A stretch of 64,000 nucleotides of DNA from UBA6168 sp964508135 (GCA_964508135.1 CAZDSU010000016.1:1-64000); one strand, 5' to 3'. Positions 33,422 through 41,614 are shown, counted from the first letter of the stretch. The notes: generated from the letters alone by a model not told the origin. Program-made: numbers and translations.

Positions 33422-34834
33422 ATGAAAACAGCCATCATCAAATACAATGCAGGCAATATCCAATCGGTGCTGAACGCCATGGAGCGCTTGGGCATGGAGG
33501 CCATTTTGACAGACAACCCCGCTGAAATACAGGCGGCGGAGCGAGTGATTTTCCCAGGGGTGGGCGAGGCGAGTTCAGCCATGCGGTACCTGCGGGAACG
33601 TGGGCTGGACGCCGTCATTCGCAGCTTGACGCAGCCCGTTTTGGGCATTTGCCTGGGGATGCAACTGCTCGGCGAGCACTCGGAGGAAAACGATACGGAA
33701 TGCTTGGGCATCGTGCCAGCGAGGGTGCGACGACTGCCAAATGTTGACCAAAACGGCGAAAGGCTGAAGGTGCCGCACGTGGGCTGGAACACGGCAGTCC
33801 CTTATGCAAATGACCGGGTAACCCAAAGTCACCCGTTCACTATCGGACGCTTCGACCACCTACCGGAAAACCCGTTTTTCTACTTCGTCCACTCCTATGC
33901 AATGGAGCTGAACGAGGCGACCATTGCCCAAACGGATTACGGCATCCCGTTTTCGAGCGCTGTGCAATGGCGGAATTTTTACGGTGTGCAGTTTCACCCT
34001 GAGAAAAGCGCTGCGGCTGGGGAGCAGTTGCTCCGCAATTTCTTGGGAATAGTTTCGAGTAGAGGGACAACGCTGTTAGAGCTTCGAAGCTCTAACAGCG
34101 TTGTCCCTCTACTCGAAACTATTCCCGCCATGGACCTCATCAACGGCCACTGCGTTCGCCTCCGCCAAGGCGACTTCTCGCAGCGCACCGACTATGCCGC
34201 CGACCCGCTGGCCGTGGCCAAGCAGTTCGAGGCGGCGGGCTTCCGGCGGCTGCATATCGTGGACTTGGATGGAGCGAGGGCAGGCAAGCCGCAACACTTG
34301 CACATTCTCCAAAAAGTGGCTGCCGAAACTTCGCTGGTCATTGACTTCAGCGGTGGTATCAAATCAGATGCGGATATTGAGGCGGTGTTCGGGGCGGGAG
34401 CGGCAATGGCGGCCATCGGAAGTGTGGTGGTGAAGGATAAACCGCTGTTTTTCAATTGGTTGCAAAAATACGGCCCTGAGAAAATCCTGCTCGGCGTGGA
34501 TGTCCGGGACGAAAAATTGGCCATCAGCGGCTGGTTGGAGCAGACCGAGATTGACCTTTTTGATTTTTTGGAGGAAATGACCGGGGCGGGAGTGCGGCAG
34601 GTTTTCTGCACGGATATCGGGCGGGACGGACTGCTCACAGGGCCTTCCACAGCGCTTTATCGGCGGGTGCTGGCGCAATTTCCGGGGCTGCAACTGATTG
34701 CCAGCGGCGGGGTGAGCAAGCTGGGGGATTTGGTGGAATTGGAGAAGATTGGCTGCGCTGGGGTGATTGTGGGGAAGGCAATTTACGAGGATATCGACAA
34801 TTTAAAGGCGTGGACGGGTTCCCTTCGGGAATGA
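33422..34834 (+). CDS. hisHA: HisH-HisA fusion: glutamine amidotransferase plus ProFAR isomerase
   Basis: A single open frame of 470 residues. Residues 1-207 are HisH, the glutaminase subunit of IGP synthase, with Cys77 (GICLGMQ) and His192/Glu194 (GVQFHPEKS). Residues about 234-470 are HisA, the isomerase of phosphoribosyl-formimino-AICAR-P (IPAMDLINGHCVRLRQGDF with Asp238; TDIGRDGLLTGPS). The linker, about residues 208-235, is encoded entirely by the perfect palindrome 34045-34126, which has no stop in this frame. HisA has no Met before its first beta-strand, so separate initiation would need a non-standard codon; the only ATG is within the AMDL strand. The C-terminal KAWTGSLRE comes from another repeat (34807). 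I start at 33422, the Met of the HisH strand. Confidence 0.9.
   Translation: MKTAIIKYNAGNIQSVLNAMERLGMEAILTDNPAEIQAAERVIFPGVGEASSAMRYLRERGLDAVIRSLTQPVLGICLGMQLLGEHSEENDTECLGIVPARVRRLPNVDQNGERLKVPHVGWNTAVPYANDRVTQSHPFTIGRFDHLPENPFFYFVHSYAMELNEATIAQTDYGIPFSSAVQWRNFYGVQFHPEKSAAAGEQLLRNFLGIVSSRGTTLLELRSSNSVVPLLETIPAMDLINGHCVRLRQGDFSQRTDYAADPLAVAKQFEAAGFRRLHIVDLDGARAGKPQHLHILQKVAAETSLVIDFSGGIKSDADIEAVFGAGAAMAAIGSVVVKDKPLFFNWLQKYGPEKILLGVDVRDEKLAISGWLEQTEIDLFDFLEEMTGAGVRQVFCTDIGRDGLLTGPSTALYRRVLAQFPGLQLIASGGVSKLGDLVELEKIGCAGVIVGKAIYEDIDNLKAWTGSLRE
34045..34126. repeat. Perfect palindrome with 41-bp arms joining hisH and hisA (core family C, copy 3)
   Basis: Left arm 34045-34085 and right arm 34086-34126 are exact mirror images with no loop. 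The core GCTGTTAGAGCTTC/GAAGCTCTAACAGC matches 29572 and 32108. In the coding frame it reads GIVSSRGTTLLELRSSNSVV then PLLETIP. Confidence 0.94.
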
Positions 34835-34945
34835 CAAACTTGGCGTGGACAGGTCGCCTACGGCGATGACAAAGAGCGGCGTGGACGGATTGAAAAACGG
34901 TCCCCATCAACCCTTATCAACTTTTATCAACCCTTATCAACCCAT
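34807..34945. repeat. GGCGTGGAC...TGACAAA tandem units and TATCAACCC repeats before hisF
   Basis: Two 32-bp units (34807-34838, 34842-34873) share GGCGTGGACrGGT and TGACAAA, but carry different central palindromes, TTCCCTTCGGGAA and TCGCCTACGGCGA. A third partial unit is at 34878. Unit 1 encodes the hisA C-terminus. TTATCAACCC then repeats three to four times at 34909-34945, ending just before the hisF start. Confidence 0.8.
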
Positions 34946-34950
34946 AAAAA

Positions 34951-35706
34951 ATGCTTGCAAAACGCATTATCCCCTGCCTCGACATCAAGGACGGGCGCAC
35001 GGTCAAGGGCGTCAATTTCGTGAACCTGCGTGACGCTGGCGACCCCGTGGAACTGGCCGCCCGGTATGCCGCTGAGGGCGCAGACGAACTCGTCTTTCTC
35101 GACATCACCGCCACGCACGAGGGACGCAAAACCTTTGCGGAACTGGTACACCGCATTGCTCAATCTATCAATATCCCGTTCACGGTGGGCGGCGGCATCG
35201 GCTCGGTGGCGGATGTTTCGGTGCTGCTGGAGGCCGGGGCGGACAAGGTGTCCATCAACTCGGCGGCTGTGCGCAACCCGATATTAATCAACGAATTGGC
35301 GAAGGAATTTGGCAGCCAGTGCATCGTGGTGGCCATTGATGCCAAGCAGGAGGAGGGCGACTGGTGGGTCTATTTGAACGGTGGGCGTTTGCGAACGGAA
35401 CTGCGGGCGCTCGACTGGGCGGTCGGTGCAGAATATCGTGGCGCTGGCGAAATCCTGCTCACTTCGATGGACCACGATGGCAGCAAAAACGGATTCGCCA
35501 TCGAGCTGACGAGGGCGGTGTCGGAGCGGGTGGGCATCCCGGTCATCGCCAGCGGCGGGGCGGGGAAGTTGGCGCATTTCACGGAAGTTTTTACCGAAGG
35601 AAAAGCGGATGCGGCACTGGCGGCGAGCATTTTTCATTTTGGGGAGATTGCGGTGCCGGATTTGAAGCGATATTTGAGATTAAAAGGGATAGCTGTTAGG
35701 ATTTGA
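34951..35706 (+). CDS. hisF: Imidazole glycerol phosphate synthase cyclase subunit (hisF)
   Basis: A 251-residue (beta-alpha)8 barrel that uses ammonia from HisH to make imidazole glycerol phosphate and AICAR. The catalytic residues are Asp11 (IIPCLDIKDGRTVKG) and Asp130 (VVAIDAKQ); phosphate-binding loops GGGIGS and SGGAGK are intact. Length is normal and no repeat-encoded insert is seen, unlike most of its operon neighbours. Its partner HisH is here fused to HisA, so the HisH-HisF complex would carry HisA as an appended domain. The ATG follows an AT-rich repeat tract with no Shine-Dalgarno. Confidence 0.96.
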   Translation: MLAKRIIPCLDIKDGRTVKGVNFVNLRDAGDPVELAARYAAEGADELVFLDITATHEGRKTFAELVHRIAQSINIPFTVGGGIGSVADVSVLLEAGADKVSINSAAVRNPILINELAKEFGSQCIVVAIDAKQEEGDWWVYLNGGRLRTELRALDWAVGAEYRGAGEILLTSMDHDGSKNGFAIELTRAVSERVGIPVIASGGAGKLAHFTEVFTEGKADAALAASIFHFGEIAVPDLKRYLRLKGIAVRI

Positions 35707-35720
35707 AAACTTGAGGAAAG

Positions 35721-35803
35721 GACACGGATTTATCGGATGAGACACGGATTTTCACAGATTTTTAATCCCTAAAATCCGTGTCTTATCCGTGCAATCCGTG
35801 TGC
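35721..35803. repeat. GACACGGATT inverted tandem repeat between hisF and hisIE
   Basis: GACACGGATTTATCGGATGA and GACACGGATTTT (35721-35752) are mirrored by AAAATCCGTGTC, TTATCCGTGC and AATCCGTGTGCC (35771-35803). It forms a long hairpin in the intercistronic gap. Confidence 0.8.
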
Positions 35804-35823
35804 CATCAATAAAAAGAATCATC

Positions 35824-36459
35824 ATGCAAATCAATTTCAAAAAATACCACGACGGCCTCGCCCCGGCCATTATTCAGGATGCCCAAACGGGCGTGGTGCT
35901 CATGCTCGGCTTTATGGATGAGGCGGCGCTGACGAAGACTTTGGTTGAGCGCCGGGTCACTTTTTTCAGCCGGAGCAAGCAGCGACTGTGGACGAAAGGG
36001 GAAACTAGTGGCCATTTTCTAGATGTGGTGGAGGTGCTGCCGGATTGCGATGCGGATACCGTTTTAATCAAAGTGAAACCTCACGGGCCGGTCTGCCACA
36101 CGGGGAACGATACGTGTTTTTTTGAAAAAAACGATGGCGCAAGTGACGGCGTGACTTTGAGTCACGCCGTCACTACATCGTTTTTGGCAGACCTTGAGCG
36201 CACCATCAACGACCGTTTTGAAAACCCTTCGGAAAATAGCTACGTCGCCAGTCTGGCAAAAAAAGGCATTAAAAAAATTGCCCAAAAAGTAGGGGAAGAG
36301 GCGGTCGAGACGGTGCTGGAAGCGATGGACGACAAGACCGAACTGTTCCTTGGCGAAGCAGCGGATTTGGTGTTCCACCTGCTGGTGCTGCTTCGGGCAA
36401 AGGGGCACTCACTGGCGGACGTAGAGGGTATTTTGCGTAGCAGGCACAAGAAGAATTGA
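35824..36459 (+). CDS. hisI: Bifunctional PR-AMP cyclohydrolase / PR-ATP pyrophosphatase with repeat insertion (hisIE)
   Basis: A 211-residue fusion that carries out steps 2 and 3 of the pathway. HisI (about 1-105) shows RSKQRLWTKGETSGHFL and the zinc motif DCDADTVL...CHTGNDTCF. HisE (about 120-211) shows IAQKVGEEAVETVLEA, EAADLVFHLLVLL. Between them, residues about 107-117 (SDGVTLSHAVT) are encoded by a perfect 15-bp-armed palindrome (36142-36174) and are absent from typical HisIE proteins, where CF is followed within a few residues by the FL.xLE helix. Translation stays open. It ends the histidine cluster and its stop overlaps the possible longer start of the next gene. Confidence 0.94.
   Translation: MQINFKKYHDGLAPAIIQDAQTGVVLMLGFMDEAALTKTLVERRVTFFSRSKQRLWTKGETSGHFLDVVEVLPDCDADTVLIKVKPHGPVCHTGNDTCFFEKNDGASDGVTLSHAVTTSFLADLERTINDRFENPSENSYVASLAKKGIKKIAQKVGEEAVETVLEAMDDKTELFLGEAADLVFHLLVLLRAKGHSLADVEGILRSRHKKN
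36142..36174. repeat. In-frame palindrome with 15-bp arms inside hisIE
   Basis: AGTGACGGCGTGACT (36142-36156), loop TTG, AGTCACGCCGTCACT (36160-36174). An exact mirror, encoding the extra residues between the HisI and HisE domains. Confidence 0.9.
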
Positions 36460-36536
36460 AGATGTCGTTGAGTTTTCGGAATTTCGTGTTGCAGTCAATT
36501 CCCGATACCAAATACCAATTTTCAAATACCCAATTC

Positions 36537-37808
36537 ATGGAAGCATACGCCCAAGCGCTCAACATTGCCGTCCCTTTTTTCCTGCTGCTCATCACCATTG
36601 AAGCAGTGGCCTCCCGCCTGATGGGCGTTGAGGTGAACCGGGGCGCCGACATGATTTCGAGCCTCAGCAGCGGCATCACCAACGTAGTGAAGGACGTGCT
36701 TGGCCTCAGCATCGCCATCGTCAGCTACGGCTGGATGGTACAGCATCTCGCCATTTTTGAAATCAAGGCCACTTGGCTCGTGTTCGTGCTGGCATTCGTG
36801 GCCAAGGACTTCGCCGGGTACTGGATGCACCGACTGGAGCACACGGTCAACTTCCTCTGGAACCGCCACATCATCCACCACAGCAGCGAAGAGTTTAACC
36901 TCTCGTGCGCCCTGCGGCAGAGCATCTCTGAGGTATTCACGTTCATCACGTTTTTCATGCTCCCGGCGGCGCTGCTCGGCATTCCCGTGCAGGTGGTAGC
37001 GGTCATTGCCCCCATCCAGTTGTTTGCGCAGTTTTGGTACCACACCCGGCTCATCGGAAAAATGGGGCCGCTCGAATCCTTCCTCGTCACGCCGTCGCAC
37101 CACCGGGTTCACCACGCCATGAACCCGGAGTACCTCGACAAAAACTACGGTCAGATTTTCATCATTTGGGATAAAATATTCGGCACGTTCCAGCCGGAAC
37201 TGCCCGACGTGCCACCTGTTTACGGTGTAAAACGACCCGTAAACACCTGGAACCCCATCCTCATCGGTTGGCAGCATTTCTGGCTGCTACTCACCGACGC
37301 TTGGCATGCCCACAACTGGTGGGACAAGCTGCGCCTCTGGTTCATGCCGACCGGTTGGCGGCCTGCTGATGTGGCGGCAGCTTACCCCGTCAGCATCGTG
37401 GAGGATGTTTGGCACCTCGAAAAATACGATACCTGCCCCTCTCCGGCGCTCACGGCTTGGTCGTGGGTGCAGCTTTTTGTTACCCTGCTGTTGATGTTTT
37501 ACCTGTTCAATCAAATTGCCAACATCGGGATGCCGGGCATGTTTTGGTACGGAGCCTTCCTGTTTGCCAGCGTGTTCAGCTATACCACGCTGATGGACAA
37601 GTCTAGGTGGGCCATTTTGACCGAAATAGTAAAAGTGGCTTTTGGCTTCTTGCTGCTGTGGTGGCAGGGTGGTGATTGGTTTGGGCTAGGGGGCCTTTGG
37701 CCAATGGGCGTGTACTTGCTTGCAGGGTTACTGCTCGTTTCATTGGGGGCGGTGGTTTATTTTTCGAGAACGGAGGTTGGGCAGGAGCAAGTGAGCCGGG
37801 GGTGGTGA
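36537..37808 (+). CDS. Sterol desaturase/fatty acid hydroxylase family membrane enzyme
   Basis: A 423-residue integral membrane di-iron enzyme. The three histidine boxes are HRLEH (about residue 98), HIIHHSSEEFN (about 113) and HHRVHH (about 190), all needed for the oxygen-activating iron pair. About eight hydrophobic segments extend beyond the usual domain, as in alkylglycerol monooxygenase-like members. The likely reaction is hydroxylation or cleavage of a lipid chain. An in-frame ATG at 36462 (or 36456, overlapping hisIE) would add a weakly conserved lead; 36537 is preferred because it starts the first membrane helix region. It may be cotranscribed with the his genes by position only. Confidence 0.85.
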   Translation: MEAYAQALNIAVPFFLLLITIEAVASRLMGVEVNRGADMISSLSSGITNVVKDVLGLSIAIVSYGWMVQHLAIFEIKATWLVFVLAFVAKDFAGYWMHRLEHTVNFLWNRHIIHHSSEEFNLSCALRQSISEVFTFITFFMLPAALLGIPVQVVAVIAPIQLFAQFWYHTRLIGKMGPLESFLVTPSHHRVHHAMNPEYLDKNYGQIFIIWDKIFGTFQPELPDVPPVYGVKRPVNTWNPILIGWQHFWLLLTDAWHAHNWWDKLRLWFMPTGWRPADVAAAYPVSIVEDVWHLEKYDTCPSPALTAWSWVQLFVTLLLMFYLFNQIANIGMPGMFWYGAFLFASVFSYTTLMDKSRWAILTEIVKVAFGFLLLWWQGGDWFGLGGLWPMGVYLLAGLLLVSLGAVVYFSRTEVGQEQVSRGW

Positions 37809-37821
37809 GGTTAGGAAATTA

Positions 37822-37829
37822 TACTTTTG
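37822..37829 (+). promoter_or_regulatory. Candidate -7 element (TACTTTTG)
   Basis: It fits the Bacteroidota TAnnTTTG consensus, 27 bp before the GTG start of the CorC-like gene. The -33 element is not clear. Confidence 0.4.
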
Positions 37830-37855
37830 TGGGTTATCAAAACAGAATCAATTAA

Positions 37856-39121
37856 GTGGAAATCCTTATCATCCTCCTTTTCAATCTTGTCAACGCAGTT
37901 TTCGCCCTGTCGGAAATCGCCCTCGTCTCCGTCAAGCGACAGCGCATGGTGCAATTGGCCGAAAACGGCAACGCCAAGGCGAAGACCGTCCTCGAACTGC
38001 TGAAAAACCCCGAAGGCTTCCTCTCGGCGGTGCAAATCGGCATCACGCTAATTGGCATCGTGTCGGGTGTGTACGGCGGCGCCACGCTCACCGACAACTT
38101 CCGCCCGGTGGTGGAACAAGTTGAGGTGCTTCGGCCATACGCCCACACCATCGCCTATGTGCTGGTGGTAGGGCTGATCACCTACCTGTCCATCGTCATC
38201 GGGGAGTTGATTCCGAAAACCCTCGCCATGAAGTTTGCCGAGCCGGTTGCTTTGGGCATTGGCGGGTTTATCAAGTTGTTCAGCCGCATCGCCAGCCCAT
38301 TTGTTTGGTTACTGACCTCGTCCACCTACCTTGTTTTCAAAGTATTCGGTGTCAAACCGGCGGAGGAAGAGAAAATTACGGACGAAGAGCTTCGCTACTT
38401 CATCAAAACCGCCGGAAGGCAGGGGCTGCTCGACAAGGACGAAAGCGAAATCCACGACAACGTGCTGTCTTTCAGCGACTTGCGGGCCAAGTCGCTGATG
38501 ACCCACCGCCTCGAAGTAGAGTGGGTGGACGTGACTGAACCCATCGGGGACATCGAAAATATGTTGCGAGAAAGCCACCATTCCCATTTCCCGGCCTGCG
38601 AGAAGACTTACGACAAGGTACTCGGCTTCCTCGACGCCAAAGACTTTTTCGCCCGAAAGGACGAGCCGAATTTCCAGTTGCGGAGCATCTTGAGGGAGCC
38701 GGTTTTTATTCCCGAAACCCAGTATGCCATTGATGTACTGCAACATTTCAAAAAAAGGCGGTGCTATTTTGGCATCGTGATAGACGAGTTTGGGGCATTC
38801 GAGGGCGTACTGACCCTGCACGACATCTCCGAAGCGCTCGTCGGGGACCTGCCCGACAATGACGACGAGTCCTCCGGCATCCTCCGGCGGGACGATGGCT
38901 CACTACTCGTCAGCGGCCACGTACTCGTCGCCGACCTGAACCACTTCCTGAAAGCCGATTTCTTTCCCGTGAACAACCCGTTTTACAGCACTATCGCAGG
39001 TTTTATTCTGCACAAATTGGAATATTTGCCGAAGGTGGGCGAAAAGTTTGAGTACCACGAGCGGCATTTCGAAATACTGGACATGGACGGTGCGAAGATT
39101 GACAAGGTGTTGGTGAAATGA
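37856..39121 (+). CDS. CorC/HlyC-family membrane protein (DUF21-CBS-CorC_HlyC)
   Basis: A 421-residue protein starting with GTG. DUF21 (about 1-185) has three to four helices and begins EILIILLFNLVNAVFALSEIALVS. Two CBS modules (about 205-335, KSLMTHRLEVEWVDV; FGIVIDEFGAFEGVLTLHDI) and a C-terminal CorC_HlyC domain (340-421) follow. Members are called hemolysins by tradition but are mostly linked to magnesium or cobalt export and resistance; the true substrate here is unknown. The GTG start puts the first helix at the N-terminus, and no upstream ATG is in frame. Confidence 0.9.
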   Translation: MEILIILLFNLVNAVFALSEIALVSVKRQRMVQLAENGNAKAKTVLELLKNPEGFLSAVQIGITLIGIVSGVYGGATLTDNFRPVVEQVEVLRPYAHTIAYVLVVGLITYLSIVIGELIPKTLAMKFAEPVALGIGGFIKLFSRIASPFVWLLTSSTYLVFKVFGVKPAEEEKITDEELRYFIKTAGRQGLLDKDESEIHDNVLSFSDLRAKSLMTHRLEVEWVDVTEPIGDIENMLRESHHSHFPACEKTYDKVLGFLDAKDFFARKDEPNFQLRSILREPVFIPETQYAIDVLQHFKKRRCYFGIVIDEFGAFEGVLTLHDISEALVGDLPDNDDESSGILRRDDGSLLVSGHVLVADLNHFLKADFFPVNNPFYSTIAGFILHKLEYLPKVGEKFEYHERHFEILDMDGAKIDKVLVK

Positions 39122-39341
39122 GCGAGGAGAGTGTCAATTCAAAACATAATTGTGTGAAGCCGCCACTGCTTCTGTCACCTAATAAATGTCACTTCCCGCC
39201 AGAAATCTTAAAAATCTTCTTTTTGATTAAAATTATTTGTTTTAAAATTTGATAATTACAAACATAAAAAACATCTTTGCATCAAGTTTTTGTAGAAACT
39301 GAACATTTGGTCTATTTCAAACATTTTTAATAATGTTATGA

Positions 39342-40232
39342 ATGGCTTACAAAAACGAAGAGACGAACACCAATTTTACGAGTGTTTCATCCATAAAATC
39401 CACTGTTATGGAACTACAAATCTTGGTTAGCAAAAAAGGAACGAAAGTCGTTTTGGCCTCCAGCCTTCACGCAGAGCTTGGCCTTTCGAACAAGCAGTAC
39501 GCCGCCAACCTTCGCCACTGGCTGCACGATGTTTACCAATTCCACGACGGCATCCGCAAACCGGAGCATTTCAAGGACTTTGCTCGCCGCCAATCCAAGG
39601 AAGTGGTGGTGGACGACTACTACCTGTCCATCGAGTTTGCGAAGCTCATCACCCTCAACTCAAAAAGCAAGGTAAAACTGAAATATGCCACTTGGCTGCT
39701 CGGCCACGAAGATGCTGCCGAGCGTGGCGACCTGCTCTCCGTGGAGCAAGTGATGGCCGTGCTCGAACTGTCGAAAGTGATGGGACTGGTGTCCTGCCAG
39801 ACGGCCTGCGAGCAAAAGCACCTCGAAACCTACGAGGAGCGCAACGGTGGCAGTGCCGCCAACTGGTGGAACTTCCGCTCCAACCTGCTCGGCTACTCGT
39901 CCGAAAAACTGCGGGAGGCCATGCAACAACTCGGCAAGCGCCCCGATGGCAAGTCGCAGCGGCAGATGCTGATGCAGGTGGACAAGCACGAGATGGTGCG
40001 CACGGCGGTGGTTGACCTGTTCATGGGCTTGGGCAAGTCAGCGGACTACGCCCGCAGCCTCGGCGACCTCGCCAAGACATTCGCTCGGGAACTAAACGTG
40101 GAGATTTTTGACGACCGGGAAGCCTCGCCTGCTTTTTTGCCCAAACTCAATGGCGAGCTGGCAGAGGAAGTAAAGGATGTTAGTAAATTGCGGTACTTAC
40201 AAAGGTGGGAGGGGATGAAAATGGCGAGTTGA
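39342..40232 (+). CDS. Unrecognised protein with antirepressor-like N-terminus
   Basis: A 296-residue soluble protein I cannot name. Residues about 25-130 (SSLHAELGLSNKQYAANLRHWL; DDYYLSIEFAKLITLNSKSKVKL) follow the layout of AntA/AntB-type phage antirepressor domains: a short helix-turn-helix-like 'lexical' element, then a DYYLS..FAK..TLNSKSK stretch. The rest is helical. Two starts are possible, 39342 and 39408 (METQ-like MELQILV), the latter just before the conserved region. The 220-bp upstream gap is AT-rich with an ACATCTTTG -7-like motif at about 39281. A transcriptional or phage-derived regulatory role is inference. Confidence 0.6.
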   Translation: MAYKNEETNTNFTSVSSIKSTVMELQILVSKKGTKVVLASSLHAELGLSNKQYAANLRHWLHDVYQFHDGIRKPEHFKDFARRQSKEVVVDDYYLSIEFAKLITLNSKSKVKLKYATWLLGHEDAAERGDLLSVEQVMAVLELSKVMGLVSCQTACEQKHLETYEERNGGSAANWWNFRSNLLGYSSEKLREAMQQLGKRPDGKSQRQMLMQVDKHEMVRTAVVDLFMGLGKSADYARSLGDLAKTFARELNVEIFDDREASPAFLPKLNGELAEEVKDVSKLRYLQRWEGMKMAS

Positions 40233-40338
40233 GTAGGGGTTATTCGTTAATTTATGAAATGTTCATTCTGGAAACATCACCTTGAAGGCTTGCTGTCAAG
40301 GTTTTTACCTCTTCCATTTTGATAACTCAAGAAGTAAA

Positions 40339-40602
40339 TCAAAGCAACTTCTTTTTATAACAATTAGGGCAAATCAATTCTGGTTCATCATATCTCCATC
40401 CTTGTTCTGCAAAATTAATGGCAGCCTCTTTCAACTTTTGGGGAACATTTCTGTCATGTCCTTTTCCAGAAATTGTACCCAAGTCAGAACAGAGTTTACA
40501 CGATATTTGATAAGACCATCGCCCTCCTCCAGAAGTGCCAACGAAACATCTAATTTGTTCTTGGATTTGGTCTGGATTTGCTCTAGGCAATTCTTTGTTC
40601 AT
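40339..40602 (-). CDS. Small zinc-ribbon protein
   Basis: An 87-residue protein with two Cys pairs (CKLC and CPNC) spaced about 50 residues apart, a pattern for a single zinc site. Between them are basic, aromatic residues (GKGHDRNVPQKLKEAAINF). No family is recognised. The gene is AT-rich relative to its neighbours. The ATG at 40602 was chosen; two further in-frame Met codons upstream are possible. It lies just downstream of the M15 peptidase gene on the same strand. Confidence 0.55.
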   Translation of the reverse strand: MNKELPRANPDQIQEQIRCFVGTSGGGRWSYQISCKLCSDLGTISGKGHDRNVPQKLKEAAINFAEQGWRYDEPELICPNCYKKKLL

Positions 40603-40649
40603 TTTGTTCAATTGCATTCCAAAAGAACGAATAACCAAAATCAACCCCC

Positions 40650-41405
40650 TCACTTCACCACCGCCACCTCAAAGTGCATCCCATCCAGGCGGCTGAAATG
40701 ACCGCCCCAGTAGAAGCCGTTTTTGTGGGCGATGGCGACCATTTCACGGACACAACCCTTTTGGCCAACGAGGGCGGGCACCTGGCCGAGCTTGTTCCAG
40801 GCGTAGTTGATGTCGAAGGCAGTACCGAAGGAGTGGTTGCTCAAGGTCCTGCGGCTTCCACGAATGTACCTGGGCACGTAGGAACCCTCCCAGGTGAGTA
40901 TATCTTTTATAAAACCTGCCTTTTCCCAATCGGCAAACAGGGACTGCAATTGCTTGGCGCCCAGCCGGTGAAACTGCACTCTGCCGCTTGGCGGCACATT
41001 TTTCATACCCTTCAACTGCGGGATGTCCACCCGCTCGATGTTTTTTTCTGCCCAACCATCCGTGACGATGATGGCCTCGGTGCCGTCCCCCGCCGACTTG
41101 AACTTGAAGTTGCCGAAGATTTTGGCACGGGCGGTATTGCCTACCAGGGGATTGAAGCTCGGTTTGTCAGGATAATCAAAGGCTTCTTTTAGGTGGTAGC
41201 CAGCCTTGAAGGCGGCGAGGTACGACTTGGGGCCTACTACCCCATCGCCAACGAGACCGTTCGCCTCTTGGAATTTCACCGTTGCGGTATGGGTTTTTGG
41301 CCCAAAATCGCCATCGGCGATAATTTGGTGATTTTCGAGACCGATGAGGAAGTATTGCCAGCGCTTGACTTGTGGTGAATTTGAACCTAATTTGATCGTT
41401 TCCAT
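40650..41405 (-). CDS. Peptidoglycan-binding M15-type peptidase
   Basis: A 251-residue enzyme. Residues about 5-65 form a PG_binding_1 domain (SNSPQVKRWQYFLIG...GDFGPKTHTATVKFQEANGL). From about 130 the M15/VanY-type D-Ala-D-Ala or endolysin-like peptidase domain follows, with zinc ligands in SNHSFGTAFDINYAWN (His, Asp) and DGMHFEV (His). It would cleave peptidoglycan stem peptides. There is no signal peptide, which fits endolysin-like members that rely on holins or act at the envelope by other means. The start at 41405 opens with METIKLGS. Confidence 0.85.
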   Translation of the reverse strand: METIKLGSNSPQVKRWQYFLIGLENHQIIADGDFGPKTHTATVKFQEANGLVGDGVVGPKSYLAAFKAGYHLKEAFDYPDKPSFNPLVGNTARAKIFGNFKFKSAGDGTEAIIVTDGWAEKNIERVDIPQLKGMKNVPPSGRVQFHRLGAKQLQSLFADWEKAGFIKDILTWEGSYVPRYIRGSRRTLSNHSFGTAFDINYAWNKLGQVPALVGQKGCVREMVAIAHKNGFYWGGHFSRLDGMHFEVAVVK

Positions 41406-41570
41406 ATTTGAAAGGACTTTTGAGTGAAAAATCGGGTGCAACTTAGGGGTAATATTTGATATTTTCCAAGGAAGTCCCTAGCTGGTTGCAAAAAGCTGGG
41501 TTTTTCGGAATCCGCTGTAAATGAACACTATTTGCATGCAGTTTGACAGATTGGTTGCTGTGCAAATTGG

Positions 41571-41578
41571 TACTTTTG
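41571..41578 (+). promoter_or_regulatory. Candidate -7 element (TACTTTTG)
   Basis: It matches TAnnTTTG 36 bp before the carboxypeptidase ATG; upstream TTG triplets at 41551 and 41555 are only 15-17 bp away, shorter than ideal. Confidence 0.4.
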
Positions 41579-41614
41579 CCCCCTTTGACATCCAATTTTC
41601 ATAAAAATACCATC

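Noticed and set aside
33811..33839. A degraded hairpin inside hisH (TGACCGGGTAAC/GTCACCCGTTCA) as another in-frame insertion.
   Set aside because: Only 10 of 12 positions mirror; too weak to separate from chance, although it lies in a variable loop.
34909..34945. TTATCAACCC repeats before hisF as a small CRISPR-like array.
   Set aside because: Units are about 10 bp with no unique spacers and no cas genes; simple tandem repeat.
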